DNA from: CADEDV01 sp964596345
GTDB taxonomy: Bacteria > Bacteroidota > Bacteroidia > Chitinophagales > Chitinophagaceae
Direction of reading: 5' to 3'
Assembly: GCA_964596345.1 (NCBI GenBank)
Contig: CAZQSZ010000001.1
Span: forward strand, 682,001-746,000
DNA: 64,000 nt
Shown here: one piece after another, positions 1 through 8,995 of the stretch
Layout of the letters: the number at the start of each line of letters is the position of its first letter
Position numbering within the stretch: position 1 is the first letter of the stretch
Notes under the pieces: model-generated
Told to the model about the DNA's origin: nothing
Seen by the model: only the letters and a program-made list of their open reading frames with translations
Database searches by the model: none
Made by a program: the position numbers and the translations under genes

Positions 1-1
1 T

Positions 2-136
2 GATCAGATAACCAGTAAATCTCACCCTATGCCACTTTTTTACCATGGATTCGGCCCTTCTGCCATACTGATAATGCTGGCCTGCCTGGCCGGAAAACAA
101 GTTTACAATTATTGGAGACAACATCAAAAGTTTTAA
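2..136 (+). CDS. C-terminal fragment of an unidentified membrane protein
   Basis: An open frame enters from the left edge (first whole codon at 2) and stops with TAA at 134-136. The visible 44 residues include one hydrophobic stretch (GPSAILIMLACLAG) followed by a basic, aromatic tail (KQVYNYWRQHQKF), which suggests a last transmembrane helix with a cytoplasmic tail. A Met at codon 29-31 could also start a 35-residue peptide, but the frame is open upstream. The family is not recognisable from this fragment. The next small membrane-protein gene starts 27 bp later on the same strand. Confidence 0.45.
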   Translation, partial: DQITSKSHPMPLFYHGFGPSAILIMLACLAGKQVYNYWRQHQKF

Positions 137-163
137 CTTCATCGTGACCAAAATTGTTGTTAC

Positions 164-367
164 ATGATCCAGTTTTTCCAGGTGCTTTTCTTCACCGCTG
201 CCATTGTTCTCATTGTTTTGAATGTGCTGGAGTTTAATAAATACCAGGAAGGTAAAAAAACAGGCGGCACGCCTCATCCCATTAAATGGTTCAGTTTTGT
301 TCTCACTTCGTTAGTTGCTATTGGTTGTGTACTGAATATTTTGGTTGGCTGGATCAAGAACGGTTAG
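164..367 (+). CDS. small two-helix membrane protein, unknown function
   Basis: A 67-residue protein with two predicted transmembrane helices: residues about 5-22 (FQVLFFTAAIVLIVLNVL) and 43-62 (WFSFVLTSLVAIGCVLNILV), joined by a polar loop with Gly/Lys/Thr. No catalytic motif is visible. Its 3' end overlaps the 3' end of the convergent hemW gene by 4 bp, so both genes are tightly packed. It could be co-transcribed with the truncated membrane protein ending at 136. Function unknown; it is called a gene because of its clean helix-loop-helix pattern and fit between neighbours. Confidence 0.55.
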   Translation: MIQFFQVLFFTAAIVLIVLNVLEFNKYQEGKKTGGTPHPIKWFSFVLTSLVAIGCVLNILVGWIKNG

Positions 368-1473
368 CAAAAAAGATCAGCAGCAATGCCATCGGCGAGC
401 AACCGGCCCTCTTTTGTAAGCACTAATGCATTATTCTCTTTCTTTACCAAGCCGCTTTCGGTATATTTTTTAGCAGCGGTCAGCAAAGCCGCCAGGTATT
501 TTTCGTCAACTCTGTTTAGTTGCAATCCTTCCATTGTCCGGAGAGATGTCATGATATATTCATTAAGTTTTTGAACAGGAGTTAATGTTTCGGTTTCTGC
601 GGGTAATTCATGCTTACTGATCTTCTCTATATAAATGCTGTTATTGGCGATATTCCATTGCCGTGAACTTTCATTGAAGGAATGGGCAGATGGCCCCAGC
701 CCAATATATTTCTTTCCCTGCCAGTAAGAGGAATTGTGGAGGCTGCGCCACCCGGGTTTTGCGAAATTGGATATTTCATAATGCTCGTAACCGGCTTCTT
801 CCAGCCATTGCATCAGCAGCAGGAATTGCTCCGACTGTTTATCGGGGTTTATAGTAAGCGATTTTCCCTGCCGGATCAGTTTATCGAGCGGAGTTTTGGG
901 TTCCACCGTCAGGGCATAACAGGAAAGATGGGGGATATTCAGCGAGATGGCGGTCTCTACATTCTGTTTCCACCTTTCATGGGTCAGTTGCGGGGTGCCA
1001 TAAATCAGGTCAATCGTGATGTTATCAAAATACGTAGTAGCCAGCTTTAAATTATCAAGTGCCTGCTGAGCATTGTGTGCCCGGTTCATCCAGCGCAGGT
1101 CTTCTTCAAAAAAACTCTGGATACCAATACTCAGCCGGTTAACGCCAACCTCTTTCCAGTCAATTAGCTTTTCTGTAGTTATGTCATCGGGGTTAGCCTC
1201 CAAGGTTATTTCTGCATCCAGGGAAACAGTGAAATAATCTTTTATCCTGGTAATTATATCCTGTACTTCTTCTTTAGTGCACAGACTTGGAGTGCCACCT
1301 CCAAAATAGATGGTTTCAACCGGCTCTTTACCGAGGTAATCTTTTTGCAGGATTATTTCTTTCAATAAAGCCGCTACCAGTTCGTTCTTATATCGCAGGG
1401 AAGTGGCGAAATGGAAATTGCAATAGTGGCAAGCCTGCCTGCAAAATGGTATGTGAACGTAAACGCCTGCCAT
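364..1473 (-). CDS. hemW: HemW, radical SAM heme chaperone (HemN-like)
   Basis: A 369-residue radical SAM protein. The cluster-binding CxxxCxxC motif is at C11, C15 and C18 in the N-terminal sequence MAGVYVHIPFCRQACHYC, and the SAM-binding GGGTP motif is at about 58-62. The protein begins directly at the radical SAM domain and lacks the N-terminal extension of true HemN coproporphyrinogen dehydrogenases, which favours the HemW heme-chaperone assignment. HemW inserts heme into respiratory proteins. Here it lies two genes from hemD, and the window also carries a cbb3 oxidase, so the function fits. HemN-type oxidase activity is the alternative but less likely. The start is followed at once by the conserved YVHIPFC motif. 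Confidence 0.9.
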   Translation of the reverse strand: MAGVYVHIPFCRQACHYCNFHFATSLRYKNELVAALLKEIILQKDYLGKEPVETIYFGGGTPSLCTKEEVQDIITRIKDYFTVSLDAEITLEANPDDITTEKLIDWKEVGVNRLSIGIQSFFEEDLRWMNRAHNAQQALDNLKLATTYFDNITIDLIYGTPQLTHERWKQNVETAISLNIPHLSCYALTVEPKTPLDKLIRQGKSLTINPDKQSEQFLLLMQWLEEAGYEHYEISNFAKPGWRSLHNSSYWQGKKYIGLGPSAHSFNESSRQWNIANNSIYIEKISKHELPAETETLTPVQKLNEYIMTSLRTMEGLQLNRVDEKYLAALLTAAKKYTESGLVKKENNALVLTKEGRLLADGIAADLFC

Positions 1474-1601
1474 TTATTAACGTTGATTTATTGATTCCGG
1501 CAGGTAAACCTGCTTACAAAAAGGGTATGAATATAAATACCCGCCAATATAGTTTGTGATTTAATGAATAAATTGCCATCAATATCCCGGCGAAAAGCCA
1601 C

Positions 1602-3401
1602 ATGACAACATTCAGAGTGCAAATATCGGTTCTTGTTTTCTTGTTGCTGCGTATTCATTTATCAGCACAGGATAAATATATACTCCGCTTAAAAGGGGTT
1701 GATAAAGATTCGGCTGTCCTGGCATCTCAATTGGGTATTCCCGGTGATTTTGCTTCCCGCTTCACCTGTACTGAATATATTAATAAACTGCCTGGTCTTT
1801 TGCAGGCAAAAGGATATGTGACGGCCTCCATCGACAGTCTCCGGTACGATTCCAGTTTTGCCAGCATGGTACTTTTTTGTGGCCAGGTGTATCGCTGGGC
1901 ACAACTGGAAGCTGACGGTATTGATGCTTCAGTATTGGATGCGGTGGGATGGCGGGAAAAAATGTTCACAGGCAAACCAATGGATTTTCGGGAGGTATCG
2001 CAATGGCAGGAAAAAATGCTGAACTACCTGGAAAATAACGGGCATCCCTTTGCCAGGGTTTACCTGGACAGCCTGCAGATGGAAGAAGATAAAGTGACAG
2101 CAAAACTTAAAATCAATAAAGGTCCTGCTTACAGGATTGATAGTATCCGGGTGTTTGGAGAGGTAAAAATTTCAAACGAATACCTGCAACGATATCTTGA
2201 AATACCCAATGGCAGCAGCTATAGTAAAGAGAAGCTGTTAAGGGTCAGTAAAAAAATAAGGGAGCTGGCTTATATCGAGGAAGAGCAACCTTCCAGCCTG
2301 ACAAGACTGGGAACAGGTTCGGTACTTAATATATACCTGAAGCCTAAGAAAAGCAGCCAGATCAATGTGCTGGTTGGATTTTTACCTAATAATGATCAGT
2401 TGTCTTCAAAAAAATTATTACTGACCGGCGAAGCGAATATCAACCTGAAAAACGCATTAGGCTCTGGTGAGACGATCGGGCTTAACTGGCAGCAGTTGCA
2501 GGTGAGATCACCACGTCTTAACCTGCTTTTTCAATACCCTTATCTCTTTCACACTCCTGTGGGACTGGATTTTGCGTTCGATATTTTCAGGAAGGACAGC
2601 ACTTTTGTCAATATCAACCTGCAACTTGGTGCTCAATATGTTTTAAATACCAATCAATCAGGAAAGCTGTTCATTCAGCGGTTTCAAACGATTGTCAACG
2701 GGGTTAATAAAACATTTCTTCTTCAGAACAGGCGGCTGACCGATGAAGCTGATGTAAGTTCAGTGAATGTGGGGATTGATTATGAATTCAACAATACCAA
2801 TTACCGGCTCAATCCACGCCGGGGAAATGAACTGCGCATCGTCACTTCAGCCGGTACCAAAAAAATCAAAAAGAACAATGAGGTATTGGAATTAAAAGAC
2901 CCCGGTGATCCCTCTTTTGATTTTGAAACCCTGTATGATACTATTAAGCTGAAGACCTACCAGTTCAGGGCGAAAATAACAGCTGCCCGGTATCTTCCCG
3001 TAGGGAGGCAAAGTACCATTAAAACAGCGGTCAATGCAGGTCTTTTGCAAAGTGGTAATATTTTCAGGAATGAATTGTTCCAGCTAGGAGGTTATAAATT
3101 ACTTCGTGGTTTTGATGAAGAAAGCCAGTACCTGTCTCAATTTGCTATTGCTACTGTTGAGTACCGGATTTTGACCGGGCAGGCTAATTCTTATTTTTAT
3201 TTATTGGCAGACGGAGGCTGGGGCAGGAACAACAGCCAGAACAATAATATCAGTTACACTTATTTTGGAACAGGGCTCGGGCTGGCCCTGGAAACAAAAA
3301 CAGGAATTTTTAACCTTGCCTGGGCAGTAGGCAAGCGGAATGATACAGAGTTGAATCTTCGGCAATCCAAGATACACTTCGGCTTTATCAACTATTTTTA
3401 A
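1602..3401 (+). CDS. outer-membrane POTRA/beta-barrel protein (BamA/TamA-like)
   Basis: A 599-residue exported protein with an N-terminal signal peptide (hydrophobic SVLVFLLLRIHLSA, cleavage near residue 22). A POTRA-like module sits at about 177-245 (GPAYRIDSIRVFGEVKISNE). It is followed by alternating amphipathic strands to the C-terminus, including a BamA-like segment near GGYKLLRGFDEESQY and a final strand ending in aromatic FINYF, as in outer-membrane barrels. Members of the Omp85 superfamily insert or translocate proteins at the outer membrane. It is shorter than BamA (which has five POTRAs), so it is more like a TamA or Bacteroidota-specific Omp85 member. A -7-like element about 50 bp upstream is imperfect. 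The substrate cannot be inferred. Confidence 0.75.
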   Translation: MTTFRVQISVLVFLLLRIHLSAQDKYILRLKGVDKDSAVLASQLGIPGDFASRFTCTEYINKLPGLLQAKGYVTASIDSLRYDSSFASMVLFCGQVYRWAQLEADGIDASVLDAVGWREKMFTGKPMDFREVSQWQEKMLNYLENNGHPFARVYLDSLQMEEDKVTAKLKINKGPAYRIDSIRVFGEVKISNEYLQRYLEIPNGSSYSKEKLLRVSKKIRELAYIEEEQPSSLTRLGTGSVLNIYLKPKKSSQINVLVGFLPNNDQLSSKKLLLTGEANINLKNALGSGETIGLNWQQLQVRSPRLNLLFQYPYLFHTPVGLDFAFDIFRKDSTFVNINLQLGAQYVLNTNQSGKLFIQRFQTIVNGVNKTFLLQNRRLTDEADVSSVNVGIDYEFNNTNYRLNPRRGNELRIVTSAGTKKIKKNNEVLELKDPGDPSFDFETLYDTIKLKTYQFRAKITAARYLPVGRQSTIKTAVNAGLLQSGNIFRNELFQLGGYKLLRGFDEESQYLSQFAIATVEYRILTGQANSYFYLLADGGWGRNNSQNNNISYTYFGTGLGLALETKTGIFNLAWAVGKRNDTELNLRQSKIHFGFINYF

Positions 3402-3431
3402 TGATAATGAACGGAGTGGATGCCACTTCAA

Positions 3432-3439
3432 TATTTTTG
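3432..3439 (+). promoter_or_regulatory. Bacteroidota -7 promoter box (TATTTTTG)
   Basis: TATTTTTG matches the phylum consensus TAnnTTTG exactly. It lies between the stop of the barrel protein and the GTG start of the DUF4271 gene, 17 nt upstream of that start. No clear TTTG -33 element is seen at the usual distance. Confidence 0.5.
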
Positions 3440-3456
3440 CAGCATAACTAACCCGG

Positions 3457-4416
3457 GTGAACCGCTTTTTAATTTCGTTTATAATCATATTGTCTTGTTG
3501 GTGCGGAACCGTTTCTGCCCAGGCAGATACAGCAGTTAACGGGATTGTACCGGCTGATTCAATTCCTGCCCCGGATGCTGCGTTCATCCGTGATTCAATC
3601 CTGGCTCTACAAATGGCTGATTCCTTCTCCCGGAAACCAGTTGTAAAAGATACCGGCTGGGCCGTAGATCCGCTTGTGCCACTTCACAGGCAGGTCATGG
3701 AGCATCATCCTTATTTTGGATTTGCGGGCAAGCCTTTATCCCGGGAGACAGGTAACCTGAAAGAATTTGAAGGCAAGGAGCTGCTTTTTTACTTCCTCTT
3801 GTTTTTGTTATTAGTGTTTGCCTTTTTCAGGATGGCTTTCCCCAAATATTTCAGTGATTTGTTCCGGCTTTTCTTCCGGACAACTTTGAAGCAACGGCAG
3901 ATCAGGGAGCAATTGATGCAAACGCCACTTCCTTCTCTTTTACTGAATGGGTTCTTTGTGGTGGCGGGTGGTTTATATATTGATTTCATGTTGCTCCATT
4001 TCAGGCTTATTGAAAAACCTGATTTCTGGCTGTTCTTCCTGTATTGCACAGGAGGGCTTTCAGCCACCTACTTTGTAAAGTTTATTGGGCTGAAGATCCT
4101 TGGCTGGATATTTAACCTCCAGGAAGCTGCTGATTCATACATTTTTATTGTGTTTATTATTAATAAAGTAATTGGCGTTTTCCTGTTGCCTTTCCTGATT
4201 ATGCTGGCTTTTATGCAGGGAAACGGTTACCTGGCAGCCCTTCTGGTATCATGGACGGGTGTAGGAATACTTCTCCTGTACAGGTTTATCCTCACTTATT
4301 CTGCCGTTCGTAATCAGGTCAAATTCAATCCTTTTCATTTCTTTTTATATCTCTGTGCTTTTGAGATTGCCCCGCTTTTGCTGATTTACAAGCTTTTACT
4401 GGTGTTTTTTCAATAG
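3457..4416 (+). CDS. DUF4271 membrane protein
   Basis: A 319-residue protein starting at GTG, with a signal-like N-terminus (FLISFIIILSCWCGTVSAQA), a short acidic/Pro-rich extracytoplasmic segment, and then at least six hydrophobic helices from about residue 108 to the end. This is the layout of DUF4271, a Bacteroidota family usually encoded directly before hemD, as here. Its role is unknown; the neighbourhood suggests a link to heme synthesis or the envelope, but that is inference. The GTG start is supported by the upstream -7 box and the signal sequence directly after it. Confidence 0.75.
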   Translation: MNRFLISFIIILSCWCGTVSAQADTAVNGIVPADSIPAPDAAFIRDSILALQMADSFSRKPVVKDTGWAVDPLVPLHRQVMEHHPYFGFAGKPLSRETGNLKEFEGKELLFYFLLFLLLVFAFFRMAFPKYFSDLFRLFFRTTLKQRQIREQLMQTPLPSLLLNGFFVVAGGLYIDFMLLHFRLIEKPDFWLFFLYCTGGLSATYFVKFIGLKILGWIFNLQEAADSYIFIVFIINKVIGVFLLPFLIMLAFMQGNGYLAALLVSWTGVGILLLYRFILTYSAVRNQVKFNPFHFFLYLCAFEIAPLLLIYKLLLVFFQ

Positions 4417-4423
4417 AACTACT

Positions 4424-4431
4424 TACCTTTG
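4424..4431 (+). promoter_or_regulatory. hemD -7 promoter box (TACCTTTG)
   Basis: TACCTTTG is an exact TAnnTTTG match 7 bp after the upstream stop codon. It includes the TTG at 4429 that could be mistaken for a start codon. Transcription would begin about 5 nt further on, so translation most likely starts at ATG 4456, giving a leader of about 20 nt. Confidence 0.6.
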
Positions 4432-4455
4432 CACACAACTTTAGCCGAACCGCAC

Positions 4456-5256
4456 ATGATTAAAAATGGGGTTAATAAGGCCGGTGAGCAGGCCAAAGCA
4501 ATACATAAGATCCTGATTACCCAACCGAGGCCGGAGAGTGAAAAGTCTCCGTACTTTGAACTGGCCCGGAAATATGGAGTAGAGCTGGAGTTTAAGCCTT
4601 TCATTAAACTGGAAGCTATTCCGGCACGGGATTTCCGCAAACAAAAGATTGAAATACCTAATTATACGGGTGTGATCTTCACCAGCAGGAATGCTATTGA
4701 TCATTTTTTCCGGATGTGCGAGGAAATGAAGGTCAATGTATCCCAGGATACCAAGTATTTCTGTATCACCGAAGCGGTGGCACTCTACCTGCAAAAATTC
4801 ATTCTCTATCGCAAACGCAAGGTCTTTTATGGTGCTGATGGTACCAATAAAAGTATGTTTGAGGTGGTGAATAAGCATAAAAGCAACGAGAAGTTCCTGT
4901 ATGTATGTTCAGAAAACCAGCAGGATAATGAAATCGTTAACTGGCTGAAAGCAAATAATTGCGAGCATGCACTGGCCTTTATGTACCGCAGTGTAAGCAG
5001 TGATGTCAGGGAATTACTGGTTCAGAATGAATTTGATATCATGTGTTTCTTTACACCAAGTGGCGTAAAGAGTTTGTTTGATAACTTGCCCAAGTTCAAA
5101 CAAAACGGTACGGTAATCGGTGCTTTTGGCAACAACACTTTTAAAGCCGCCGAAGAAGCCGGGCTGAAACTGGAAATCAAAGCACCACAACCACAAACGC
5201 CGAGTATGGTGGCAGCGCTGGAGCAATACCTGTCAGCCGCCACGAAGAAAAAATAA
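4456..5256 (+). CDS. hemD: uroporphyrinogen-III synthase
   Basis: A 266-residue protein (from ATG 4456) of the HemD fold. It has the N-terminal KILITQPRPESEKSPY segment, the first Rossmann-like domain with VIFTSRNAIDHFF, and the second domain with FTPSGVKSLFDN and IGAFGNNTFKAAEEAGL. These match the family's paired TSxNA and SPSGV-type motifs. It cyclises hydroxymethylbilane to uroporphyrinogen III in tetrapyrrole synthesis. The frame is open upstream to a TTG at 4429, but that codon lies inside a promoter box, so the ATG is preferred. A strong terminator follows the stop codon. Confidence 0.88.
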   Translation: MIKNGVNKAGEQAKAIHKILITQPRPESEKSPYFELARKYGVELEFKPFIKLEAIPARDFRKQKIEIPNYTGVIFTSRNAIDHFFRMCEEMKVNVSQDTKYFCITEAVALYLQKFILYRKRKVFYGADGTNKSMFEVVNKHKSNEKFLYVCSENQQDNEIVNWLKANNCEHALAFMYRSVSSDVRELLVQNEFDIMCFFTPSGVKSLFDNLPKFKQNGTVIGAFGNNTFKAAEEAGLKLEIKAPQPQTPSMVAALEQYLSAATKKK

Positions 5257-5274
5257 TCAACTTATTTGACAGAC

Positions 5275-5305
5275 AAAAGGACACTGCCGGCAGTGTCCTT
5301 TTTCT
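5275..5305 (+). terminator. rho-independent terminator after hemD
   Basis: A perfect 20-nt palindrome, GGACACTGCCGGCAGTGTCC at 5279-5298, is flanked by AAAA on the left and a T-rich run on the right. The A tract on the left would let it work in both directions. It separates hemD from the DUF255 gene. Confidence 0.8.
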
Positions 5306-5358
5306 TTTTACTTCAGGGCAAACCACGAACTTTATTATTCACCAGGTATTGTAATTAT

Positions 5359-7416
5359 ATGCATACACATAGTAATAAACTTTTACAGGAAACCAGCCCT
5401 TATCTTTTACAACATGCCCATAACCCGGTCAACTGGTATCCCTGGAGTGAGGAGGCTTTGCAAAAAGCAAGGGAGGAGAATAAACCTATCCTGGTGAGTA
5501 TTGGTTATTCCGCCTGTCACTGGTGCCATGTGATGGAAAGAGAAAGTTTTGAAGATGAAGCTACGGCAGCGATCATGAACAGGCATTTCATCAATATTAA
5601 AATTGACAGGGAAGAAAGACCGGACCTGGATCATATTTATATGGATGCCGTGCAGGCTATGACCGGAAGTGGCGGCTGGCCGCTGAATGTTTTCCTGACC
5701 CCGGATGGAAAACCATTTTATGGAGGAACCTACTTCCCGCCTCAAAAAGCCTTTAACAGGCCTTCCTGGCAGGATGTTTTAAATAGTGTGGCACAGGCAT
5801 TCGGTGAGAGGCGACATGAAATAGACGCACAGGCCGAAAATCTTACAGCCCATTTATCACAGTCTAATTCCTTCGGGTTGCAAAAGCCCGGAACAGAAGG
5901 AGAACTCTTTACACCCGAAAACCTGGAAAAGGCATTTGAAGCAGTAATGAAATCTGCCGATAAACAATGGGGCGGTTTTGGAAGGGCACCTAAATTCCCG
6001 CAAACGTTCACGATACAATTTTTGCTGCGGTATCACTATGTATCGGGGAATAAAGAAGCACTACAACAAGCTTTATTGAGCCTGGATAAAATGATCGGTG
6101 GGGGTATTTATGACCAGGCAGGTGGGGGATTTGCCCGTTACTCCACAGATGCGGAATGGCTGGTTCCCCATTTTGAAAAAATGCTGTACGATAATGCACT
6201 ACTGGTTGCTGTATTGAGTGAAGCATACCAGCTAACCGGGAAAGAAAAGTATAAGGAAGTAATTAATGAAACGATAGCATTTATTGAAAGAGAATTGATG
6301 CATGACGGAAAAGGCTTTTATGCAGCACTGGATGCCGATAGTGAAGGGGTGGAAGGCAAGTTCTATGTATGGGCTTACGAAGAAGTAAAAGAATTACTCG
6401 GGGATGATGCAGCTCTTTTTTGCGCTTATTATAATATCGGGCCGGGCGGAAACTGGGAAGGAACAAATATTCTGTGGGTGAAAGAAGCAGCTGAGAGATT
6501 CGCCGAAAACAACAATGTATCTATAACGGAGCTGAATAACATTATTGGAAAAGGTAAAAGCATTTTATTAGCCGAAAGAAATAAACGGGTTCGCCCTTCT
6601 TTGGATGACAAGATCATATTGGGCTGGAATGCCCTGATGAATACAGCCCTGTGTAAAGCCTTTGCTGCTACCGGCGATGAGCACTACCGGCAACTGGCTA
6701 TTAATAATATGAAGTTCCTGTTTGAAAAACTCGCCGTAAAAGATGCAGCCGGTTTTCACCATACCTGGAAGAAGGAGCAGGCAAAGTTTCCCGCTTTCCT
6801 GGATGATTATGCTTTTTTGATACAGGCACTGCTCCAGTTGCAGGAGGTAACCGGGGATACCGGCTGGCTGGACAGGGCTGTTAGTATGACAAATTTTGTG
6901 ATCGATCAGTTCAGCGAGGAAGAGACCGGGTTCTTCTTTTATACCCCCCGGAACCAACCGGACATTATTGTCCGCAAAAAAGAGATCTATGATGGGGCGG
7001 TCCCATCCGGGAATGCCGTTATGGCAACGAACCTTCATCAATTATCGATACTAACGGGTAACAAGAGCTGGCAGGAACAATCTTTTAGAATGGTATCCAG
7101 CCTGGGTAATGCAATAATAAAATACCCCACCTCGTTTGGAGTTTGGGCCGGGTTGCTCCAGGAAATTACCGACGGAACCGCTGAAATTGGAATTACAGGA
7201 AAGAGCCCGGCTGAAGTACACAGGGATATACTGAAAATGTACCTGCCACACAAGGTAGTTATGGTTACCAGTGAAGACAGTATCTATCCTTTATTAAGAG
7301 GTAAGCCGGTTGCCGGAAAAACGAACATCTGGTTGTGTAAAAATTATAGCTGCCAGGCCCCGGTTTATTCTACAGAGCAACTTATTGCGCTGATAGACAA
7401 GGGTAAAAATGAATAA
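5359..7416 (+). CDS. DUF255 thioredoxin-fold / six-hairpin glycosidase-like protein (YyaL/SPATA20 family)
   Basis: A 685-residue cytosolic protein from ATG 5359. The N-terminal motif HAHNPVNWYPWSEEAL leads into a thioredoxin-like fold with CHWC at residues 53-56 and the conserved HVMERESFED just after it. An (alpha/alpha)6 region follows, with motifs such as GGWPLNVFLTPDGKPFYGGTYFP and APKFPQ. The family (YyaL, human SPATA20) is conserved from bacteria to animals but has no settled function. The frame extends 31 codons upstream through a low-complexity F/L stretch next to the terminator, which is unlikely to be translated. The ATG chosen is followed by the family's typical N-terminus. Confidence 0.88.
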   Translation: MHTHSNKLLQETSPYLLQHAHNPVNWYPWSEEALQKAREENKPILVSIGYSACHWCHVMERESFEDEATAAIMNRHFINIKIDREERPDLDHIYMDAVQAMTGSGGWPLNVFLTPDGKPFYGGTYFPPQKAFNRPSWQDVLNSVAQAFGERRHEIDAQAENLTAHLSQSNSFGLQKPGTEGELFTPENLEKAFEAVMKSADKQWGGFGRAPKFPQTFTIQFLLRYHYVSGNKEALQQALLSLDKMIGGGIYDQAGGGFARYSTDAEWLVPHFEKMLYDNALLVAVLSEAYQLTGKEKYKEVINETIAFIERELMHDGKGFYAALDADSEGVEGKFYVWAYEEVKELLGDDAALFCAYYNIGPGGNWEGTNILWVKEAAERFAENNNVSITELNNIIGKGKSILLAERNKRVRPSLDDKIILGWNALMNTALCKAFAATGDEHYRQLAINNMKFLFEKLAVKDAAGFHHTWKKEQAKFPAFLDDYAFLIQALLQLQEVTGDTGWLDRAVSMTNFVIDQFSEEETGFFFYTPRNQPDIIVRKKEIYDGAVPSGNAVMATNLHQLSILTGNKSWQEQSFRMVSSLGNAIIKYPTSFGVWAGLLQEITDGTAEIGITGKSPAEVHRDILKMYLPHKVVMVTSEDSIYPLLRGKPVAGKTNIWLCKNYSCQAPVYSTEQLIALIDKGKNE

Positions 7417-7510
7417 TTAATTTTTAGTTAATACAATAAAAGAGATCAAAACCCGTTAGAGATTTTACCTCGTAAAAACCACTTTGATTTGAAAAAAATA
7501 AATCATAACG

Positions 7511-7544
7511 TTGTGCAACCGATAAGGTCAAAACATTATATTTG
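7511..7544 (+). promoter_or_regulatory. gldK promoter (TTGT ... TATATTTG)
   Basis: TATATTTG at 7537-7544 is an exact -7 match. A TTGT at 7511-7514 lies 22 nt before it as a plausible -33 element. It ends 19 nt before the gldK ATG at 7564 and is the best promoter candidate for the gldKLMN block. Confidence 0.6.
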
Positions 7545-7563
7545 CCCAATACCCTTTAAGTGT

Positions 7564-8877
7564 ATGAAAATGAAAAACCTGAACTACACACTCCTCGCAG
7601 TTGCGTGTATCACCCTGATGTCAAGCTGTGGCATACTGGGAGGAAAGAAAAACAAAGGCGGAAGCCTTCCCAACGACGGCCAGGTACATGGCATTGCTCC
7701 GGGAAACAAGTATACTCTGCCCAAACCTCCGGGCATGGTCTATGTTCCCCAGGGTACTTTCCATATGGGCCCCAGTGATGAAGATCCGGCTTATGCCTTC
7801 AGTTCCCGTAACAGGTCCATATCTATCAGTGGATTCTGGATGGATGCTACTGAAATCACCAACAATGAGTATCGTCAGTTCGTTTATTGGGTTCGTGACT
7901 CTGTCGCTGCCCGTAAGCTTGGCAAGGTAAAAGCCGGTCCTGATGGTAACGAGTATGTTGACTGGAAGGCAATGGCTACCTTCAAATGGAATGATCCTAA
8001 AAGTATCGAAGACCTCGGCAGCACAGACCTGATCTTTGCCCCGGAAGACAGGATCTTCGGTAAAAAAGAGATCGACCCTTCTAAATTAATTTATCACTCC
8101 GAGGTTTTTGATCTGAAAGAAAGTGCTAAACGGGAAAATGCCGGTAAGCCACGTTCTAAGTTCATGATCAAAAAAGATACACCGATCTATCCTGATACGC
8201 TGGTTTGGATCCGTGACTTCTCCTATTCTTATAACGAACCAATGACCAAGAGATATTTCTCTCACCCGTCATTTGGTAACTATCCAGTGGTGGGTGTGAA
8301 CTGGAAACAGGCAACGGCTTTCTGTGAATGGAGAACGCACTTGCTGAATACCTTCCTTGATTCTAAGAAAAGAGCACAGGAGTCCGATTTCCGCCTGCCC
8401 ACAGAAGCGCAGTGGGAGTATGCAGCCCGCGGCGGTCGTTCACAAACAATGTTCCCCTGGGGTAACTACTACCTGAGAAATAAGAAAGGATGTTTAATGG
8501 CCAATTTCAAACCCGGCCGTGGTAACTATCCTGAAGATGGCGGTTTCTATACTGTTCGTGCCGATGCGTACTGGCCTAATGATTATGGTCTGTATTGTAT
8601 GTCTGGTAACGTGGCAGAGTGGACTTCAACTATCTACTACGAAGGACGTAACAACTTCCAACATGATATGAACCCTGATGTTCGCTGGAATGCCAAAGAC
8701 GAAGATCCCCCGCTGATGAAGCGTAAGATCATCCGTGGTGGCAGCTGGAAAGATGTAGGTTATTACCTGCAGAATGGTACCAGCACTTACGAATACCAGG
8801 ATTCTACAAAATCTTACATCGGTTTCCGTTGTGTAATCGATTTACCCGCAGCTCCGCAAAAAGGTCGTCGCAGATAA
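7564..8877 (+). CDS. gldK: GldK, type IX secretion/gliding lipoprotein
   Basis: A 437-residue lipoprotein: N-terminus MKMKNLNYTLLAVACITLMS, then the lipidation Cys at about residue 22 (LMSSCGIL). The body is a formylglycine-generating-enzyme-like (SUMF1) domain, with MVYVPQGTFHMGP near the start, LPTEAQWEYAARGG in the middle and IRGGSWKD...IGFRC at the end. GldK/PorK forms the outer-membrane-associated periplasmic ring of the type IX secretion system with GldN. The next genes are gldL, gldM and gldN, confirming the assignment over a genuine sulfatase-modifying enzyme. The open frame extends upstream to a TTG at 7489, but the promoter box at 7537 and the lipoprotein signal fix the start at 7564. 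Confidence 0.95.
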   Translation: MKMKNLNYTLLAVACITLMSSCGILGGKKNKGGSLPNDGQVHGIAPGNKYTLPKPPGMVYVPQGTFHMGPSDEDPAYAFSSRNRSISISGFWMDATEITNNEYRQFVYWVRDSVAARKLGKVKAGPDGNEYVDWKAMATFKWNDPKSIEDLGSTDLIFAPEDRIFGKKEIDPSKLIYHSEVFDLKESAKRENAGKPRSKFMIKKDTPIYPDTLVWIRDFSYSYNEPMTKRYFSHPSFGNYPVVGVNWKQATAFCEWRTHLLNTFLDSKKRAQESDFRLPTEAQWEYAARGGRSQTMFPWGNYYLRNKKGCLMANFKPGRGNYPEDGGFYTVRADAYWPNDYGLYCMSGNVAEWTSTIYYEGRNNFQHDMNPDVRWNAKDEDPPLMKRKIIRGGSWKDVGYYLQNGTSTYEYQDSTKSYIGFRCVIDLPAAPQKGRRR

Positions 8878-8889
8878 AAATAATTCCCT

Positions 8890-8919
8890 GAGGTCTTTAT
8901 ATCTGCGACCTCTTTTTTT
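8890..8919 (+). terminator. terminator-like hairpin between gldK and gldL
   Basis: GAGGTC (8890-8895), an 11-nt loop, and GACCTC (8907-8912) are followed by seven T. The stem is short, so termination may be partial. It would lower gldLMN expression relative to gldK. Confidence 0.55.
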
Positions 8920-8995
8920 ATGAAACAATTTTTGTATTCATTTTCCCGTTATTTGTTTTTGTTAAAATTTAATAAACTATAAAAACGAACCCGCT

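Noticed and set aside
682..1050. Long open frame antisense to hemW
   Set aside because: Shadow of the hemW coding frame; no start signal or recognisable protein.
5266..5358. 31-codon N-terminal extension of the DUF255 protein
   Set aside because: It overlaps the terminator tract and is not family-like; ATG 5359 gives the conserved start.
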